DNA of 64,000 bases, taken from positions 62,001 to 126,000 of the forward strand of contig NZ_JABTCF010000006.1 of the NCBI RefSeq assembly GCF_014596745.1. The letters run 5' to 3'. Under the pieces are notes generated by a model. It was not told the DNA's origin. It ran no database searches and was given only the letters and a program-made list of their open reading frames with translations. Source of the DNA: Maribacter aquimaris. Its GTDB lineage: Bacteria; Bacteroidota; Bacteroidia; Flavobacteriales; Flavobacteriaceae. The first letter of the stretch is position 1; each line of letters starts with the position of its first letter. Shown piece by piece: positions 1 through 8,784 of the stretch. The position numbers and the translations under genes are program-made.

Positions 1-2
1 TT

Positions 3-425
3 CCCGCAGATAGTGTCGGAGGGGTAGGCTTATACACTTTTTATGAAGAGGGAAATGCAATTTTGGCTTATGCCACGCCTATTTATGCTTCAGAATCAGG
101 AATGGGTACTGCGACAAACATGGCAAAACTATTACCCTATACAGGAATGGTTTCGACGTCATTGGATAAATTTGGCCTATTGATTGACCTGCAGGTTAAC
201 GGTAATCGACTTTTATTGGCAAAAACGATCAATGGTTATGAGCCTGACCGAATTCCAGATGAAGAGGTACCGACCACTATCAAGTTCAGGATCGTACTCA
301 TCGAATCTTCCAATGGAATAACAGGAACAACCGGTAAGGCAAACCTTTTAGACAACCTGAAAGAATCTGGTGTGGAGATAAGCAATTATAATGAAGTGAT
401 GAATTATTTTAGCCTATCCCATTGA
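3..425 (+). CDS. Unknown protein, C-terminal part (5' end outside window)
   Basis: The reading frame is open from the first bases of the window and ends at TGA, so about 140 C-terminal residues are visible. An internal TTG at 63 is not a credible start because coding continues upstream of it. The visible part alternates short hydrophobic strands with Gly/Thr/Asn turns (for example YATPIYASESG, LLIDLQVNGNRLLL), which suggests a beta-rich, probably envelope-associated domain. There is no cysteine motif, transmembrane helix or obvious sorting signal at the C-terminus. I do not recognise the family. It is followed directly by a terminator shared with the convergent ruvB gene. Confidence 0.6.
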   Translation, partial: PADSVGGVGLYTFYEEGNAILAYATPIYASESGMGTATNMAKLLPYTGMVSTSLDKFGLLIDLQVNGNRLLLAKTINGYEPDRIPDEEVPTTIKFRIVLIESSNGITGTTGKANLLDNLKESGVEISNYNEVMNYFSLSH

Positions 426-445
426 ATCCTTAATAGTGTATCAAT

Positions 446-476
446 AAAAAAACCGAGGCGTTCTGCTTCGGTTTTG
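446..476. terminator. Bidirectional terminator between unknown gene and ruvB
   Basis: An inverted repeat of the form AAACCGAGGC / GCTTCGGTTT with a short loop, flanked by an A-run on the left and T-rich sequence on the right, lies between two convergent genes. It can act as an intrinsic terminator in both directions. On the minus strand (ruvB) the T-run is the longer one. Confidence 0.75.
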
Positions 477-504
477 ATCAATGGCATATAGGTTGATATC
501 AAGC

Positions 505-1527
505 TCAAAAGAGTCCTGGTTGCGTACCTCCCTTGATTCTCCCTAGGTGTTTATAGGCCAATTCGGTAACTTCGCGCCCTCTAGGAGTTCGCATGATAAA
601 TCCTTGTTGAATCAGAAAAGGCTCGTACACTTCCTCAATGGTCTCTGAACTTTCCGAAACCGCGGTAGCGATTGTGGATATTCCAACCGGCCCTCCTTTG
701 AATTTATCGATAATGGTTGTCAGGATTTTGTTATCCATTTCATCCAGACCATGGGCATCGACATTCAAGGCTTTTAAACTGTATTTCGATATTTCCATAT
801 CGATACTACCATTCCCCTTGATTTGGGCAAAATCGCGAACCCTTCGCAAAAGCGCATTGCAAATTCGGGGTGTTCCCCTACTACGGCCTGCGATTTCAAT
901 GGCAGCATCCTGGGTAATGGGTACTTTCAATATTTCCGCACTCCGTTCCACGATAGTCGATAACAATTCAGTGGAATAATATTGCAGTCGACTCTGTATA
1001 CCGAAACGTGCCCGCATGGGTGAGGTTAATAGGCCCGACCGGGTCGTTGCCCCGATCAGGGTAAAAGGATTTAAATTGATCTGGACAGACCGGGCATTGG
1101 GACCTGTCTCTATCATAATATCTATTTTATAGTCCTCCATTGCAGAATAAAGATATTCCTCAACTATCGGACTCAACCTATGGATCTCATCAATAAAAAG
1201 CACATCCCTTTCCTCTAGATTGGTCAAAAGACCCGCTAAATCCCCTGGTTTATCCAATACTGGACCTGAAGTGATTTTTATACCTACCCCCAACTCATTG
1301 GCGAGTATATGGGCCAAGGTTGTTTTCCCCAATCCCGGAGGACCATGGAACAAAGTATGGTCGAGGGCCTCATTCCTCTGGTTAGCAGCCTCTACAAAAA
1401 CCTTCAAATTTTCAAGCACTTGATCCTGCCCTGCAAAGTCATTAAAAGTTACGGGGCGCAATGCTCTTTCCAAATCAATTTCCTCAGGCGAAAAATTGCC
1501 TGTGGTGGGATCTAAATACTCATTCAT
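505..1527 (-). CDS. ruvB: Holliday junction branch-migration helicase RuvB
   Basis: RuvB is the hexameric AAA+ motor that, with RuvA, drives branch migration of Holliday junctions during recombinational repair. The 340-residue length is typical. Visible are the Walker A motif GPPGLGKT (residues 62-69), Walker B with DEIHR (113-117), a sensor/arginine segment ([14 protein letters not shown]) and a C-terminal winged-helix DNA-binding domain ending in a PRGREVT segment. The start MNEYLDPT matches the usual flavobacterial N-terminus, which begins with Asp-rich residues before the [11 protein letters not shown] segment. It is monocistronic here and convergent with the unknown gene downstream. A perfect TATCTTTG box ends only 7 bp before the ATG, so the transcript may be nearly leaderless. 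Confidence 0.98.
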   Translation of the reverse strand: MNEYLDPTTGNFSPEEIDLERALRPVTFNDFAGQDQVLENLKVFVEAANQRNEALDHTLFHGPPGLGKTTLAHILANELGVGIKITSGPVLDKPGDLAGLLTNLEERDVLFIDEIHRLSPIVEEYLYSAMEDYKIDIMIETGPNARSVQINLNPFTLIGATTRSGLLTSPMRARFGIQSRLQYYSTELLSTIVERSAEILKVPITQDAAIEIAGRSRGTPRICNALLRRVRDFAQIKGNGSIDMEISKYSLKALNVDAHGLDEMDNKILTTIIDKFKGGPVGISTIATAVSESSETIEEVYEPFLIQQGFIMRTPRGREVTELAYKHLGRIKGGTQPGLF

Positions 1528-1534
1528 ATACGAA

Positions 1535-1542
1535 CAAAGATA
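1535..1542 (-). promoter_or_regulatory. -7 box of ruvB promoter
   Basis: On the minus strand this reads TATCTTTG, a perfect match to the Bacteroidota -7 consensus TAnnTTTG. Only 7 bp separate it from the ruvB ATG, so transcription would start about at the initiation codon. No convincing -33 TTTG is seen at 17-23 bp spacing. Confidence 0.5.
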
Positions 1543-1631
1543 GTGAAAATCAAATGTTAAAATTCACTTGTAGCGTACCAACTATATCGTTATTGTTCTT
1601 TATCTTGTAGCATTCATGATAATTGTCATCT

Positions 1632-1659
1632 TTTGTGAGGTGATTATTATCAATCTTTG
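1632..1659 (+). promoter_or_regulatory. Probable pckA promoter with flanking inverted repeat
   Basis: TTTG at 1632-1635 and AATCTTTG at 1652-1659 (one mismatch to TAnnTTTG) are spaced by 16 bp. An inverted repeat TGATAAT (1617-1623) / ATTATCA (1646-1652) brackets the -33 element, as an operator could. The predicted leader before pckA is about 45 nt. Confidence 0.4.
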
Positions 1660-1709
1660 CGCAGAATTAAAAAAAATAATTTTTAACAACCATTTTAAAG
1701 CAGAAAACA

Positions 1710-3284
1710 ATGTCAGCAACATTTGATCTTAAAAAGTATGGTATCGATACCGAAAAAATCTACAGGAACAGTAGTGTCCCTGTTTTATATGAACTTGGAC
1801 TCCGTTTGGAAAAGGGAACCGCCATTTCCGATGTAGGAGCCTTAATGACCTTCTCTGGTGAAAAAACCGGTCGTAGCCCAAAGGACAAAAGAATTGTACG
1901 CCACTCAGATTCTGAAAAAAATATTGATTGGGGAAAAATCAATATGGGATTGGACGAGCACACATTCATGGTCAACCATGAAAGGGCCCTTGATTACTTG
2001 AATACACGTGATCACCTTTTTGTCGTTGATGCTTTTGCCGGATGGGATCCAAATTATAGAATCAAAACAAGAATCGTTTGTACAAGGGCTTACCATGCAT
2101 TGTTCATGCAGAACATGTTGATTATGCCTACTGAGGAAGAATTAGCGAATTTCGGAGAGCCTGATTATGTGATCTTCAATGCAGGTCAGTTCCCTGCTAA
2201 CCGTTACACTTCTGAAATGACCTCCAAGACCAGTGTTGATTTGAACTTGGAACGTAAGGAAATCGTGATTTTAGGTACGGAATATGCCGGTGAAATGAAA
2301 AAAGGTATTTTCTCGGTAATGAATTACCTAATGCCTTTGCAAGGTGTGTTACCAATGCACTGTTCTGCAAACGTTGGTGAGAAAAACGATGTAACTATCC
2401 TTTTTGGTCTATCAGGAACAGGAAAAACCACTTTGAGTGCAGATCCTAAGCGTAGATTGATTGGTGATGACGAACATTGCTGGACTAACGAAGGAACTTT
2501 CAATATTGAAGGTGGATGTTATGCCAAAGCAGTTGATCTTTCTGCTGAAAAAGAACCGGATATCTATAATGCCATCCGTTTTGGAACCGTTTTGGAAAAT
2601 GTGGTTTATGACAAAGACACAAGGGAAGTTGATTATACAGACACAACAATAACCGAGAACACCAGGGCTTCTTATCCTATCAATTACATTGATAATGTAC
2701 AGATTCCTTGTGTTGCCGGACATCCTGAAAATGTCATATTCCTTACCTGTGATGCTTTTGGTATATTGCCTCCAGTAAGTAAACTAACCCCTGAACAAGC
2801 GAGTTATCACTTTATCTCTGGATATACTGCAAAGATGGCAGGTACTGAGATGGGAGTAACAGAACCAACGCCTAACTTTAGTGCATGTTATGGAGCTGCC
2901 TTTATGATGTGGCATCCTAACAAATATGCTGAATTATTGGCTGAGAAAATCAAAAGCCACAAGGCTAATGCTTGGTTGATCAATACAGGTTGGACAGGTA
3001 GTGGTTCAAGAATGAAGTTGAAATATACTAGAGCCATGGTAGATGCTATTCACCACCACGATTTTGACAATGTAGAATACGTGAAGGATGAAGCATTCGG
3101 ATTCCAAATCCCTACAAGTTGTCCTGGTGTACCTTCTGAGGTATTGATTCCAAGAAACACTTGGGAAGACAAAGCCAAATATGAAGCTACTAAATTGAAA
3201 CTTATCAATCTTTTCAATGAAAACTTCAAGAAATTCGAAGCGAACACAAACCCGGATATTATTGCAGCAGGCCCAAAAGCCTAA
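1710..3284 (+). CDS. pckA: ATP-dependent phosphoenolpyruvate carboxykinase
   Basis: This cytosolic enzyme interconverts oxaloacetate + ATP and phosphoenolpyruvate + CO2 + ADP at the junction of the TCA cycle and gluconeogenesis. Length (524 aa) fits the ATP-type family. The kinase-1a P-loop GLSGTGKTT is at residues 233-241, preceded by the PMHCSANVG segment and followed by the metal-binding GDDEH motif. The oxaloacetate-binding region FSGEKTGRSPKDKR lies near residue 48. The gene is monocistronic: its own promoter region precedes it and a strong terminator follows within about 40 bp. Nothing is unusual about the enzyme itself; the AT-rich inverted repeat over its promoter may be a regulatory site. 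Confidence 0.98.
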   Translation: MSATFDLKKYGIDTEKIYRNSSVPVLYELGLRLEKGTAISDVGALMTFSGEKTGRSPKDKRIVRHSDSEKNIDWGKINMGLDEHTFMVNHERALDYLNTRDHLFVVDAFAGWDPNYRIKTRIVCTRAYHALFMQNMLIMPTEEELANFGEPDYVIFNAGQFPANRYTSEMTSKTSVDLNLERKEIVILGTEYAGEMKKGIFSVMNYLMPLQGVLPMHCSANVGEKNDVTILFGLSGTGKTTLSADPKRRLIGDDEHCWTNEGTFNIEGGCYAKAVDLSAEKEPDIYNAIRFGTVLENVVYDKDTREVDYTDTTITENTRASYPINYIDNVQIPCVAGHPENVIFLTCDAFGILPPVSKLTPEQASYHFISGYTAKMAGTEMGVTEPTPNFSACYGAAFMMWHPNKYAELLAEKIKSHKANAWLINTGWTGSGSRMKLKYTRAMVDAIHHHDFDNVEYVKDEAFGFQIPTSCPGVPSEVLIPRNTWEDKAKYEATKLKLINLFNENFKKFEANTNPDIIAAGPKA

Positions 3285-3322
3285 ATAGCTTTATTATCCA
3301 AACCAATACTTTCCTTTACTGT

Positions 3323-3360
3323 AAAATCCCCATTGCAAATGCAATGGGGATTTTCTTTTT
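3323..3360. terminator. Bidirectional terminator between pckA and the DUF2807 gene
   Basis: A perfect stem AAAATCCCCATTGC / GCAATGGGGATTTT with an AAAT loop, followed by a T-rich tail on the plus strand. It serves pckA and can serve the convergent gene at 3394-4215. Confidence 0.9.
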
Positions 3361-3393
3361 TCCTACCCTTTTTCAATAAGGGGAACCCCTAGA

Positions 3394-4215
3394 TTAATTT
3401 TCCTTAAGCAATTGGGAAGTATCCAAGAATGCTTCAATGCTAATTTTAGGGTCACCATAAAGCTGTGTTTTTGAAGACCCCCGGGAAGCTAATTTAAATT
3501 CCTCCAAAGCCTTGATCTTAACATTTGGGGAGCCTTTCATGTCAGCCACAACGGAAGTTGCTTCCATTCTTTCCGCCTTTAAGCTTGAATTCCCCTTGAG
3601 TTTTACATTCAGGACATCTGCATTTCCTTCCATACTTGCACTCGCATTGTCAGACATCCAAATGGTATTGGACATCCCAACAGCATAGATGCGGGCATCA
3701 ACCCTATCCTTTAGGGAAATATGCAATGAATCACTTGCCAAATTAAAGTCCCCGGAACTCATCCCCTTCATATTCACAGTCATGATTGGGGCCGTGGCAT
3801 TCAATTCCAACCGTGACGGACCTTCGAGGTTAACCGTAAACCTATCGGATGAAATAACATCCTTCATGTTGACCTTACCGTCTATCATCGATATGGTTTC
3901 CAAATCGGTATAGGTTATGACCATATCCAACTTCTTCTTCGAAGTAATCTTATAGAATGAACTAATAACCAAGGTACTGTCCTCTACCTTGAATTTGAGC
4001 ACATCGATTAAATTATCGTCCGCATTAATGGTGTATGCGTTATTTGAGCCTTTCTGAAGCACCAACTCCAAATCGTCAACCAATTTAATGGCATTAAAGA
4101 AAGGGAGCTCCTCTTGCACCTCTATGACATTCTTATTTCCTTTTATCTTAGGTTTTCTCTGCGCAAATGTTTGGAAGCAAACAAGCAACACGATAAGGGT
4201 TATACAATTTTTCAT
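3394..4215 (-). CDS. DUF2807 (GIN-domain) putative autotransporter-adhesin-head protein
   Basis: The 273-residue protein begins with a cleavable signal peptide (hydrophobic MKNCITLIVLLVCFQTFAQ segment) and so is exported. The rest is a repetitive beta-helix-like fold with phrases such as ISMIDGKVNMKDV, VNLEGPSRLELNA and VKLKGNSSLKAE, characteristic of the DUF2807 family common in Bacteroidota. The biochemical role of the family is not established; exposed beta-helix proteins of this type are presumed to be envelope or adhesion proteins. No T9SS C-terminal domain or lipobox is visible. It stands alone between two terminators. Confidence 0.85.
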   Translation of the reverse strand: MKNCITLIVLLVCFQTFAQRKPKIKGNKNVIEVQEELPFFNAIKLVDDLELVLQKGSNNAYTINADDNLIDVLKFKVEDSTLVISSFYKITSKKKLDMVITYTDLETISMIDGKVNMKDVISSDRFTVNLEGPSRLELNATAPIMTVNMKGMSSGDFNLASDSLHISLKDRVDARIYAVGMSNTIWMSDNASASMEGNADVLNVKLKGNSSLKAERMEATSVVADMKGSPNVKIKALEEFKLASRGSSKTQLYGDPKISIEAFLDTSQLLKEN

Positions 4216-4321
4216 TTCAATGGTTTGTGTTCAATAACGGTCCATATGCTTTATATGGCACCCTTTAGTTTATTAAATATATTACAAAAAAGCCAAATCG
4301 ACTTTTAGTGATATATCAAAA

Positions 4322-4352
4322 AAAATGCCCAACTTGATAAGTTGGGCATTTT
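4322..4352. terminator. Terminator of the act-cox operon
   Basis: A perfect 14-bp stem, AAAATGCCCAACTT / AAGTTGGGCATTTT with a GAT loop, lies just after the coxA stop on the minus strand. It ends the eight-gene respiratory operon and shows that no coxC follows in this transcript. Confidence 0.9.
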
Positions 4353-4374
4353 CCTATATGTTGATTTCGAAATC

Positions 4375-6201
4375 CTAATGGTTTTCTTCCTCCTCGTTAT
4401 CCTGTATAGGTGTGTTCTGTGGAATAAAATCCTGCCCCGCAATGATGTATTCACCATCTTCCCCAGTCTTACTATAATCGTAAGCCCAACGGTATACCTC
4501 TGGAATAGCTCCTGGCCAATTTCCGTGAACATGTTCTTGAGGTGTTGTCCATTCCAAGGTATTTGATTTCCATGGATTTTGAGGTCCTTTCTTACCATAG
4601 AACATGCTATAGATGAAATTCCCCAAGAAAACCAACTGAGCTAGTCCGGCTATCAAAGCAAAGACAGTCATCAATACCTGTACATCGGTCAATTCGTCAA
4701 ACATAGGGAATGCCGTGTTTTCATAATAACGTCTTGGCACTCCTGCCATTCCAACGAAATGCATCGGAAAGAACACCCCATAAGCACAGACTGCAGTTAT
4801 CCAAAAGTGGATATAGCCTAAATTTTTATTCAACATCTTACCTTCGAACATTTTAGGGAACCAATGGTACACCCCAGCAAACACTCCGTAAAGTGCGGAA
4901 ATACCCATTACCAAGTGAAAGTGGGCAATCACAAAGTACGTATCATGGACATTGATATCCAATGTACTATCCCCAAGGATTATACCGGTAAGTCCACCAG
5001 TGATAAAGGTTGATACCAAGCCAATGGAAAACAACATAGCCGGGTTCAATTGTAAGTTACCTTTCCAAAGTGTAGTGATATAGTTGAAGGCCTTTACCGC
5101 TGAAGGAATGGCGATCAATAAGGTCGTAAATGTAAATACAGATCCCAAGAATGGGTTCATCCCTGAAATGAACATATGGTGGCCCCAAACGATTGTCGAT
5201 AAGAAGGCAATCGCGATAATAGAAGCAATCATCGCACGATAACCAAATATGGGTTTACGAGCATTGGTAGACATTACCTCTGAGGTTATACCCAATGCAG
5301 GTAGCAATACAATATAAACTTCGGGATGTCCCAAAAACCAGAATAAGTGTTCGTACAATACTGGGGAACCACCTTGATAATGCAATACCTCACCTTGTAT
5401 GAATATATCAGAAAGGAAGAACGATGTTCCAAAACTCCTATCCATTATCAACAATAGTGCTGCTGATAAAAGTACCGGAAACGAAACCACCCCTATAATT
5501 GCGGTAACAAAGAATGCCCAGATAGATAAAGGCAATCTAGTCATTGACATGCCCTTTGTTCTAAGATTAATAACCGTTACAATATAATTCAATGAACCTA
5601 AAAGGGATGATGCGATGAAGATAGCCATCGCCACCAACCAAAGGGTCATACCTAATCCTGATCCCGATTGCGCCATGGGTAATGCACTCAACGGTGGATA
5701 AACCGTCCAACCCGCTGCTGCAGGCCCAGCCTCTATAAAAAGAGAGGAAATCATGATTACACAGGATAAAAAGAACAACCAATAGGAAACCATATTCAAG
5801 AAACCGGAGGCCATATCCCGCGCTCCGATCTGTAATGGAATAAGCAGGTTACTAAAGGTACCACTTAACCCAGCTGTAAGCACGAAAAAGACCATAATGG
5901 TACCATGAATGGTTACCAAGGACAAATATATGTCCGCATCCATAACCCCTTCCGGGGCCCATTTGCCCAACAAGGCCTCAAAAATCGCAAACGACTCTCC
6001 TGGCCATGCCAGTTGCATCCTAAACAATAAGGACATGGCTATACCAATAAAGCCCATAACCAGAACGCCAGTAATCAAATACTGTTTTGCTATCATTTTA
6101 TGGTCCTGACTAAAAATGTATTTGGTCACAAAAGTCTCCTTGTGATGATGCCCATGATCATCAACGTGGTCTTCAATATGTGCATGTACTGTGGCCGACA
6201 T
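4375..6201 (-). CDS. coxA: Cytochrome c oxidase subunit I (aa3-type)
   Basis: Catalytic subunit of the haem-copper terminal oxidase, an inner-membrane proton pump reducing O2 to water. The 608 aa contain twelve hydrophobic segments. Visible ligands are the CuB/cross-linked Tyr motif GHPEVY (near residue 290, with the D-channel glutamate), the CuB pair in WGHHMF (near 339), and the haem a3/a ligands in HDTYFVIAHFH (near 420). The N-terminus has a His-rich cytosolic stretch (HVDDHGHHH). It is the last gene of the act-cox operon, 35 bp after coxB. Known family context: in Flavobacterium johnsoniae this oxidase forms a supercomplex with alternative complex III, and this gene order implies the same. 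Subunits III and IV are not encoded here. Confidence 0.97.
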   Translation of the reverse strand: MSATVHAHIEDHVDDHGHHHKETFVTKYIFSQDHKMIAKQYLITGVLVMGFIGIAMSLLFRMQLAWPGESFAIFEALLGKWAPEGVMDADIYLSLVTIHGTIMVFFVLTAGLSGTFSNLLIPLQIGARDMASGFLNMVSYWLFFLSCVIMISSLFIEAGPAAAGWTVYPPLSALPMAQSGSGLGMTLWLVAMAIFIASSLLGSLNYIVTVINLRTKGMSMTRLPLSIWAFFVTAIIGVVSFPVLLSAALLLIMDRSFGTSFFLSDIFIQGEVLHYQGGSPVLYEHLFWFLGHPEVYIVLLPALGITSEVMSTNARKPIFGYRAMIASIIAIAFLSTIVWGHHMFISGMNPFLGSVFTFTTLLIAIPSAVKAFNYITTLWKGNLQLNPAMLFSIGLVSTFITGGLTGIILGDSTLDINVHDTYFVIAHFHLVMGISALYGVFAGVYHWFPKMFEGKMLNKNLGYIHFWITAVCAYGVFFPMHFVGMAGVPRRYYENTAFPMFDELTDVQVLMTVFALIAGLAQLVFLGNFIYSMFYGKKGPQNPWKSNTLEWTTPQEHVHGNWPGAIPEVYRWAYDYSKTGEDGEYIIAGQDFIPQNTPIQDNEEEENH

Positions 6202-6236
6202 AAATATTTCTTTTTTTTTATTTTTTAAACTTAACT

Positions 6237-7295
6237 CTATTGAACTGATACCATCGATTGTGAAAAGGTTTGCTGTTCAGCAAGCCATTTATTGTATTCT
6301 TCCTCCTCTTCAACAATAATCTTCATTTGCATATTGTAATGGGATTTACCGCAAATCTTATTACATAGCAATATATAGTCAAATTCCCATGGATCTGAAT
6401 TTTCAGCTCCTGCCGCAGCCTTTTTAGCCCGTATAGCATTGGTTCTTTTTACCTTTTCTATAATTTCGGGCTTGTTCCTCATATCGGCAGTCGTGATTGT
6501 CGGCGTAAACGAGAATTGCGTGATCATACCAGGAACACAGTTCATCTGTGCCCTAAAATGAGGCATATAAGCGGAATGAAGAACATCTTGTGAGCGCATT
6601 TTAAAGTTCACCTTTCTGCCTACGGGAAGATGTAGTTCCTTAACGATAATGTCATCCTTACCATAAGTATCCGATTCGTCAACACCTAGGATATTGGCCT
6701 TATCAATATCAATCATCCTAACATTGGCACCTCCCAAAACATTGTCTGCCCCAGCATATCTAGCCGTCCAATTGAATTGTTGTGCATAAAGCTCTACAAC
6801 TATGGGGTCGTCATCATCGTTTATGTCCATGATACTGGTCCATGTATAAAGTCCCCAAAGTATCAAACCCGCCAAAACGATAACAGGGATGATTGTCCAA
6901 ATAAACTCCAATCTATCATTATCGGCATAGAAGAGGGCCTTATTCCCTTTCACACCTCTGTATTTATAACCGAAATAATACAATAATGCCTGGGTAATTG
7001 TCTGCACGAAAAATATAATCGCCATAGAGACAAGCATTAAACTATCGTATTCAGCTCCATGTGCTGATGCTGCCTCAGGTAAAAGCATTTTTCCGTACTT
7101 CCAGAAACTAAATATGGTAATGCCATAGATAAAAATCAAAAACACAAACAACAAATACCCATTGTACTTATTATCATTGTCATTGGCGATTTGGGAGTCC
7201 ACTGCTTTAATTTGTGACAATTCAAAAATCTTGGTCATTTGCCAAATGGCAATTGCCACTAAAACCAAAACGGCTAAAATCAATATTGTAGTCAT
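6237..7295 (-). CDS. coxB: Cytochrome c oxidase subunit II (CuA subunit)
   Basis: Subunit II carries the CuA centre that takes electrons from cytochrome c or, here, from the alternative complex III. Of its 352 residues the N-terminal part holds several hydrophobic segments (residues 1-25, about 48-66, 80-110, 130-150), more than the usual two-helix hairpin. The cupredoxin domain follows, with the first CuA histidine in DVLHS and the motif CNKICGKSHYNM (near 310-322), giving C-x3-C-x3-H-x2-M. A charged insertion (KVKRTNAIRAKKAAAG) sits between the two halves of the copper site. It lies between actF and coxA; the actF-coxB gap of 146 bp contains a hairpin. Confidence 0.96.
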   Translation of the reverse strand: MTTILILAVLVLVAIAIWQMTKIFELSQIKAVDSQIANDNDNKYNGYLLFVFLIFIYGITIFSFWKYGKMLLPEAASAHGAEYDSLMLVSMAIIFFVQTITQALLYYFGYKYRGVKGNKALFYADNDRLEFIWTIIPVIVLAGLILWGLYTWTSIMDINDDDDPIVVELYAQQFNWTARYAGADNVLGGANVRMIDIDKANILGVDESDTYGKDDIIVKELHLPVGRKVNFKMRSQDVLHSAYMPHFRAQMNCVPGMITQFSFTPTITTADMRNKPEIIEKVKRTNAIRAKKAAAGAENSDPWEFDYILLCNKICGKSHYNMQMKIIVEEEEEYNKWLAEQQTFSQSMVSVQ

Positions 7296-7390
7296 TGTTA
7301 TATTTAAAATTTCGCTTTAAACTTAGTAAAAAAAACTTAAACCCACTATCCCCGAAGTAACACCCTTCAACGATGGGCAAAAACATTTAT

Positions 7391-7423
7391 CCCCCACTAC
7401 CCAGCAAACACTGGGAAGGAGGG
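7391..7423 (-). other. Hairpin in the actF-coxB intergenic region
   Basis: CCCAG (7400-7404) and CTGGG (7411-7415) enclose a 6-nt loop. The stem extends with mismatches to a C-run and a G-run on the outside. It is the largest gap inside the respiratory operon and has no U-run. It could be an RNA-processing or partial attenuation point separating the ACIII and oxidase messages. Confidence 0.45.
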
Positions 7424-7441
7424 TATATATTTATTCTAAAA

Positions 7442-8764
7442 TTAATAATGAAAATGTCTACTTTCTTCGATAAACGGGTTGCGTTTAGGTTGAAGAGGTG
7501 CTTTTGTCAGTGCCCTAAAGACCCAGAAGATAAACAATCCGGCAAAGAACAGAATGGCTCCAATTTCAGGAATTCCGATAGACCATTGATCACCTACCGT
7601 AGAAGGCATGATCATATTGAAAATATCCATATAGTGACCTGCTAGTATAATAATACCGGTAAGGATGACAAACCAGTTGATTCTTTTATAGTCACTATTC
7701 ATTAAAAGTAGTAATGGCAACACAAAGTTCATAACGACCATTCCAAAGAAAGGAAGTTTAAAATCCTCGATACGGGTAACAAAATACGTTACTTCCTCAG
7801 GTATATTGGAATACCAAATAAGCATAAACTGTGAGAACCAAAGGTAGGTCCAGAAAATACTGAAGCCGAACATGAACTTGGCCAAATCATGAATATGGCT
7901 ATTATTAACATCCGGCAAGTAATCCTTTGATTTCAAATAAATCGTTACCATGGCAATAACGGTAATCCCGGAAACAATCATACTTGCAAACACATACCAT
8001 CCGAACAAGGTACTGAACCAGTGTGGATCCACACTCATAATCCAATCCCAAGACATAATCGACTCACTGATCAAATAAAACACCAAAAATGCGGCGGATA
8101 TCCTAAAATTCAATTTGAAATTCGAGTTGTCATCCGAGGCATCCTGTTTTAAGGAAAGCTTTCTGGAATATTCCCTATAGAGTATCCAGCCTCCCAAGAA
8201 AATAGCTGCACGAATCAAGAAGAAAGTAGGATTCAAATAACCCGACTTGCCCATTAACAATTTATCATGCGCTACAACATCAGCGTCCATCCATACAAAT
8301 AGATGGTTCATGTGCAATACAGACAATACCAAAATAACGAATATAATAATCCCCCCAGGGACCAAATAAGAGGTTATCCCTTCCATTACACGGAACAGCA
8401 ATGGAGACCAACCGGCTTGGGATGCCCTTTGTATAGCATAAAATGCCAAAACACCCAATGCGATCATAAAAAAGAAGAATGCTGCCACATACAACGCTGA
8501 CCATGGTTTATTCTGCAATTGATGCAAAACATGTTCATCATGTGCTGCATCGTGGGCCTCAGCATGCTCCCCATGGGCATTTGCCTCTGCGAGTCCTGCC
8601 GCTTCGGCATGTGCATCACCATGACCCTCATCGTGACTGGCCACCATGGCCTTAGCCTCTTCAACGGTGCTTGGGGCCGACATAAAACCAATTCCGATAC
8701 CTAATAAGCCTACAATCATCATGATGAAGGAAGCCATTCTTAGTCTGCTTGAAAACGTGTACAT
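7442..8764 (-). CDS. actF: Alternative complex III subunit ActF (quinol:cytochrome c oxidoreductase membrane subunit)
   Basis: ActF is an integral-membrane subunit of alternative complex III, a menaquinol-oxidising complex unrelated to bc1, and a structural paralogue of ActC (NrfD fold). The 440-aa protein shows about ten hydrophobic segments. Between the first and second lies a His/Ala/Glu-rich loop (HDEGHGDAHAEAAG, NAHGEHAEAHDAAHDEH, residues about 45-85), which looks like a low-complexity periplasmic insertion, possibly metal-binding. It follows actE by 20 bp in the act-cox operon. The assignment is strong from position and membrane topology; the role of the His-rich loop is unknown. Confidence 0.92.
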   Translation of the reverse strand: MYTFSSRLRMASFIMMIVGLLGIGIGFMSAPSTVEEAKAMVASHDEGHGDAHAEAAGLAEANAHGEHAEAHDAAHDEHVLHQLQNKPWSALYVAAFFFFMIALGVLAFYAIQRASQAGWSPLLFRVMEGITSYLVPGGIIIFVILVLSVLHMNHLFVWMDADVVAHDKLLMGKSGYLNPTFFLIRAAIFLGGWILYREYSRKLSLKQDASDDNSNFKLNFRISAAFLVFYLISESIMSWDWIMSVDPHWFSTLFGWYVFASMIVSGITVIAMVTIYLKSKDYLPDVNNSHIHDLAKFMFGFSIFWTYLWFSQFMLIWYSNIPEEVTYFVTRIEDFKLPFFGMVVMNFVLPLLLLMNSDYKRINWFVILTGIIILAGHYMDIFNMIMPSTVGDQWSIGIPEIGAILFFAGLFIFWVFRALTKAPLQPKRNPFIEESRHFHY

Positions 8765-8784
8765 ATCTTACTCTATGTATTATT

